Positions 6,505 to 7,641 of a DNA stretch of 7,641 bases are shown piece by piece. This DNA is from Cyanothece sp. UBA12306 (GTDB taxonomy: Bacteria > Cyanobacteriota > Cyanobacteriia > Cyanobacteriales > Microcystaceae), in contig DLXW01000113.1 in the NCBI GenBank assembly GCA_003448685.1, positions 1-7,641 on the forward strand. The letters run 5' to 3'. Position numbers and translations under genes: made by a program. The notes beneath the pieces are model-generated. The model was not told the origin of the DNA. It was given only the letters and a program-made list of their open reading frames with translations, and did not search any database. The first letter of the stretch is position 1, and each line of letters starts with the position of its first letter.

Positions 6505-7641
6505 ATGACCTTCTCCTCCTCTTCGATTGAAACTACATCGATGCCCATGCGGTTATTTAACTCTAATAGCTTGGCTGTCGTTACATCAGTAGGTATCCAT
6601 GCCTTGGTATTAGGTCTTGCTATCCCTAGTTTTACTAATCTCGCGCCTCAAAAAAATCCGACTCCCCAACGTAATGTAGAAATTATAGAGTTAACGGCCG
6701 CAGAGTTAGCTCGTTTGCCCAATCCTTCTGCCTCATCTTTAGATATTCCTGAGTTTCCTGATACTTCCTTGGGAGAGATCCCTGTTTTAGATTCTCCTTC
6801 CCTTGATCCTTCACTTCCGAGCAACTTTAATAACCTACCAGCGCCTCCGGTCCTACCTCCTTTACCCAATCTTCCTCCTCTCGGTTCAGGTTACAGGCCA
6901 ATTCCTAGACCAATGAGATCAATGCCGATCGCACCACCACCTTCTGGTTCTTTGCGATTACCAGCCCCTCCTTTAGGTAATTCTAGCCCACAAGTTTCTG
7001 CTCTCCCTCCAAGGGAAGGTTCTAGAACTCCTGAAAGACCTAATTTTGAACCATTGAAAGCTCCAATTCCTATTGATGTCTTGATCAATCAAGGAAAGGG
7101 TCAACCTCCTCAACAACTTTCCCCATCAGAGCAAATTGCAGTTAATGGTACTCCTAATGAAGTCACCATTAATCAAGATCAAGCTCGACAAGATAGAATT
7201 ATTCGTAATTTGGTCAGGGATACCCTTCAAGGGGCAGAAAATCTTCGTTACAACAATACTAATACAAAGAATGAAGATGCAAGGCAAAATGATGCCAGAT
7301 GGATGGCTCAGACGGGTGTCCCTGTAGGAAAAAATAATTGGCAAAATTTAGTAGGAATTTATCCTAAAGCAGCTTGTTCACGAAAACTAGAAGGAACCGC
7401 TATCTATGGCATTGCAGTTAATGGCCAAGGTAATGTAGTAAAGAATCCTTACCTCATTAAAAGTTCTGGTTATGGATTATTTAACCAACAGGCTTTATCA
7501 CAAATTAAATCTAGTCAATTTAGTAGTCCAGGGAACTATCGAGTTAGGGTGTCTTTTCAGTTTGATCCGAAAAAATGTCCTGGAGTATATAAAAATTCTC
7601 CAACTACAGAAACTCCAAACAATAGTCAACCTTCAACACCG
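6505..7641 (+). CDS. TonB-like energy transducer, 3' end outside the window
   Basis: The frame opens with ATG at 6505, after an in-frame stop at 6466-6468, and is still open at the window end after 379 codons. The N-terminus (MTFSSSSIET) leads to one membrane helix (about 23-42, LAVVTSVGIHALVLGLAI). This holds Ser28-x3-His32, the S-x3-H motif by which TonB couples to ExbB/ExbD. A long Pro-rich periplasmic region follows (about 72-205), then a polar stretch. A TonB C-terminal domain (about 281-357) begins WQNLVGIYPKAAC and contains LEGTAIYGIAVNGQGNV and SSGYGLFNQQAL. Cys291 and Cys358 bracket this domain. TonB proteins transmit proton-motive force to outer-membrane receptors for iron complexes or vitamin B12. 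Unusually, the chain continues past the domain as a Thr/Asn/Pro/Ser-rich tail. No ribosome binding site is obvious, and an ATG at 6541 is an alternative start. No exbB, exbD or receptor gene is visible. Confidence 0.85.
   Translation, partial: MTFSSSSIETTSMPMRLFNSNSLAVVTSVGIHALVLGLAIPSFTNLAPQKNPTPQRNVEIIELTAAELARLPNPSASSLDIPEFPDTSLGEIPVLDSPSLDPSLPSNFNNLPAPPVLPPLPNLPPLGSGYRPIPRPMRSMPIAPPPSGSLRLPAPPLGNSSPQVSALPPREGSRTPERPNFEPLKAPIPIDVLINQGKGQPPQQLSPSEQIAVNGTPNEVTINQDQARQDRIIRNLVRDTLQGAENLRYNNTNTKNEDARQNDARWMAQTGVPVGKNNWQNLVGIYPKAACSRKLEGTAIYGIAVNGQGNVVKNPYLIKSSGYGLFNQQALSQIKSSQFSSPGNYRVRVSFQFDPKKCPGVYKNSPTTETPNNSQPSTP

Noticed and set aside
6648..7344. Several minus- and plus-strand frames of 63-73 codons over 6648-7344
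   Set aside because: They lie over the TonB-like gene in other frames. The Gly-rich minus-strand products mirror its proline codons.

Overview
The window reads as chromosomal DNA of a unicellular or filamentous cyanobacterium. The clearest evidence is a petC-petA pair encoding the Rieske protein and cytochrome f of an oxygenic cytochrome b6f complex, both close in sequence to what I remember of the Synechocystis proteins. A YggT/Ycf19-type gene, two exact HIP1 octamers (GCGATCGC) and AT-leaning composition fit the same group. I cannot name the genus; a Cyanothece/Crocosphaera/Gloeothece-like relative is a guess.

Layout. Positions 1-322 are a non-coding leader. Positions 323-2992 (+) carry topA, a complete DNA topoisomerase I with four C-terminal repeats and a Lys/Thr-rich tail instead of zinc fingers. 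Positions 3062-3394 (+) hold the C-terminal part of a class I SAM-dependent methyltransferase with no SAM-binding half, probably a gene remnant. A strong hairpin at 3414-3438 closes the convergent petC-petA operon, which runs on the minus strand (petC 5061-4519, then petA 4454-3468). Upstream of petC lies a 409-bp gap. It contains a plausible petC promoter whose predicted transcript would start at an 8-bp stem-loop. On the other side of the gap, a YggT-family membrane protein is encoded at 5471-5746 (+). Convergent to it is an exported protein of unknown function at 6243-5803 (-), which resembles the FxLYD-type beta-sandwich. Divergent from that gene, a TonB-like protein starts at 6505 (+) and is still open at the window end.

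How the genes relate. PetC and PetA are two of the core subunits of cytochrome b6f and are clearly co-transcribed. The YggT neighbour may be related: the chloroplast haem-attachment factor CCB3, needed for cytochrome b6 maturation, is a YggT-family protein. Other YggT/YlmG proteins act in nucleoid and plastid distribution instead, so this link is only a hypothesis. The last two genes both encode envelope proteins and share an upstream region. TopA is housekeeping.

I see no mobile element, CRISPR array, tRNA, rRNA or defence locus, and no strong case for a new multi-gene system. The points most worth checking are the petC leader stem-loop, the YggT-petCA adjacency, the C-terminal extension of the TonB-like protein and the methyltransferase remnant.
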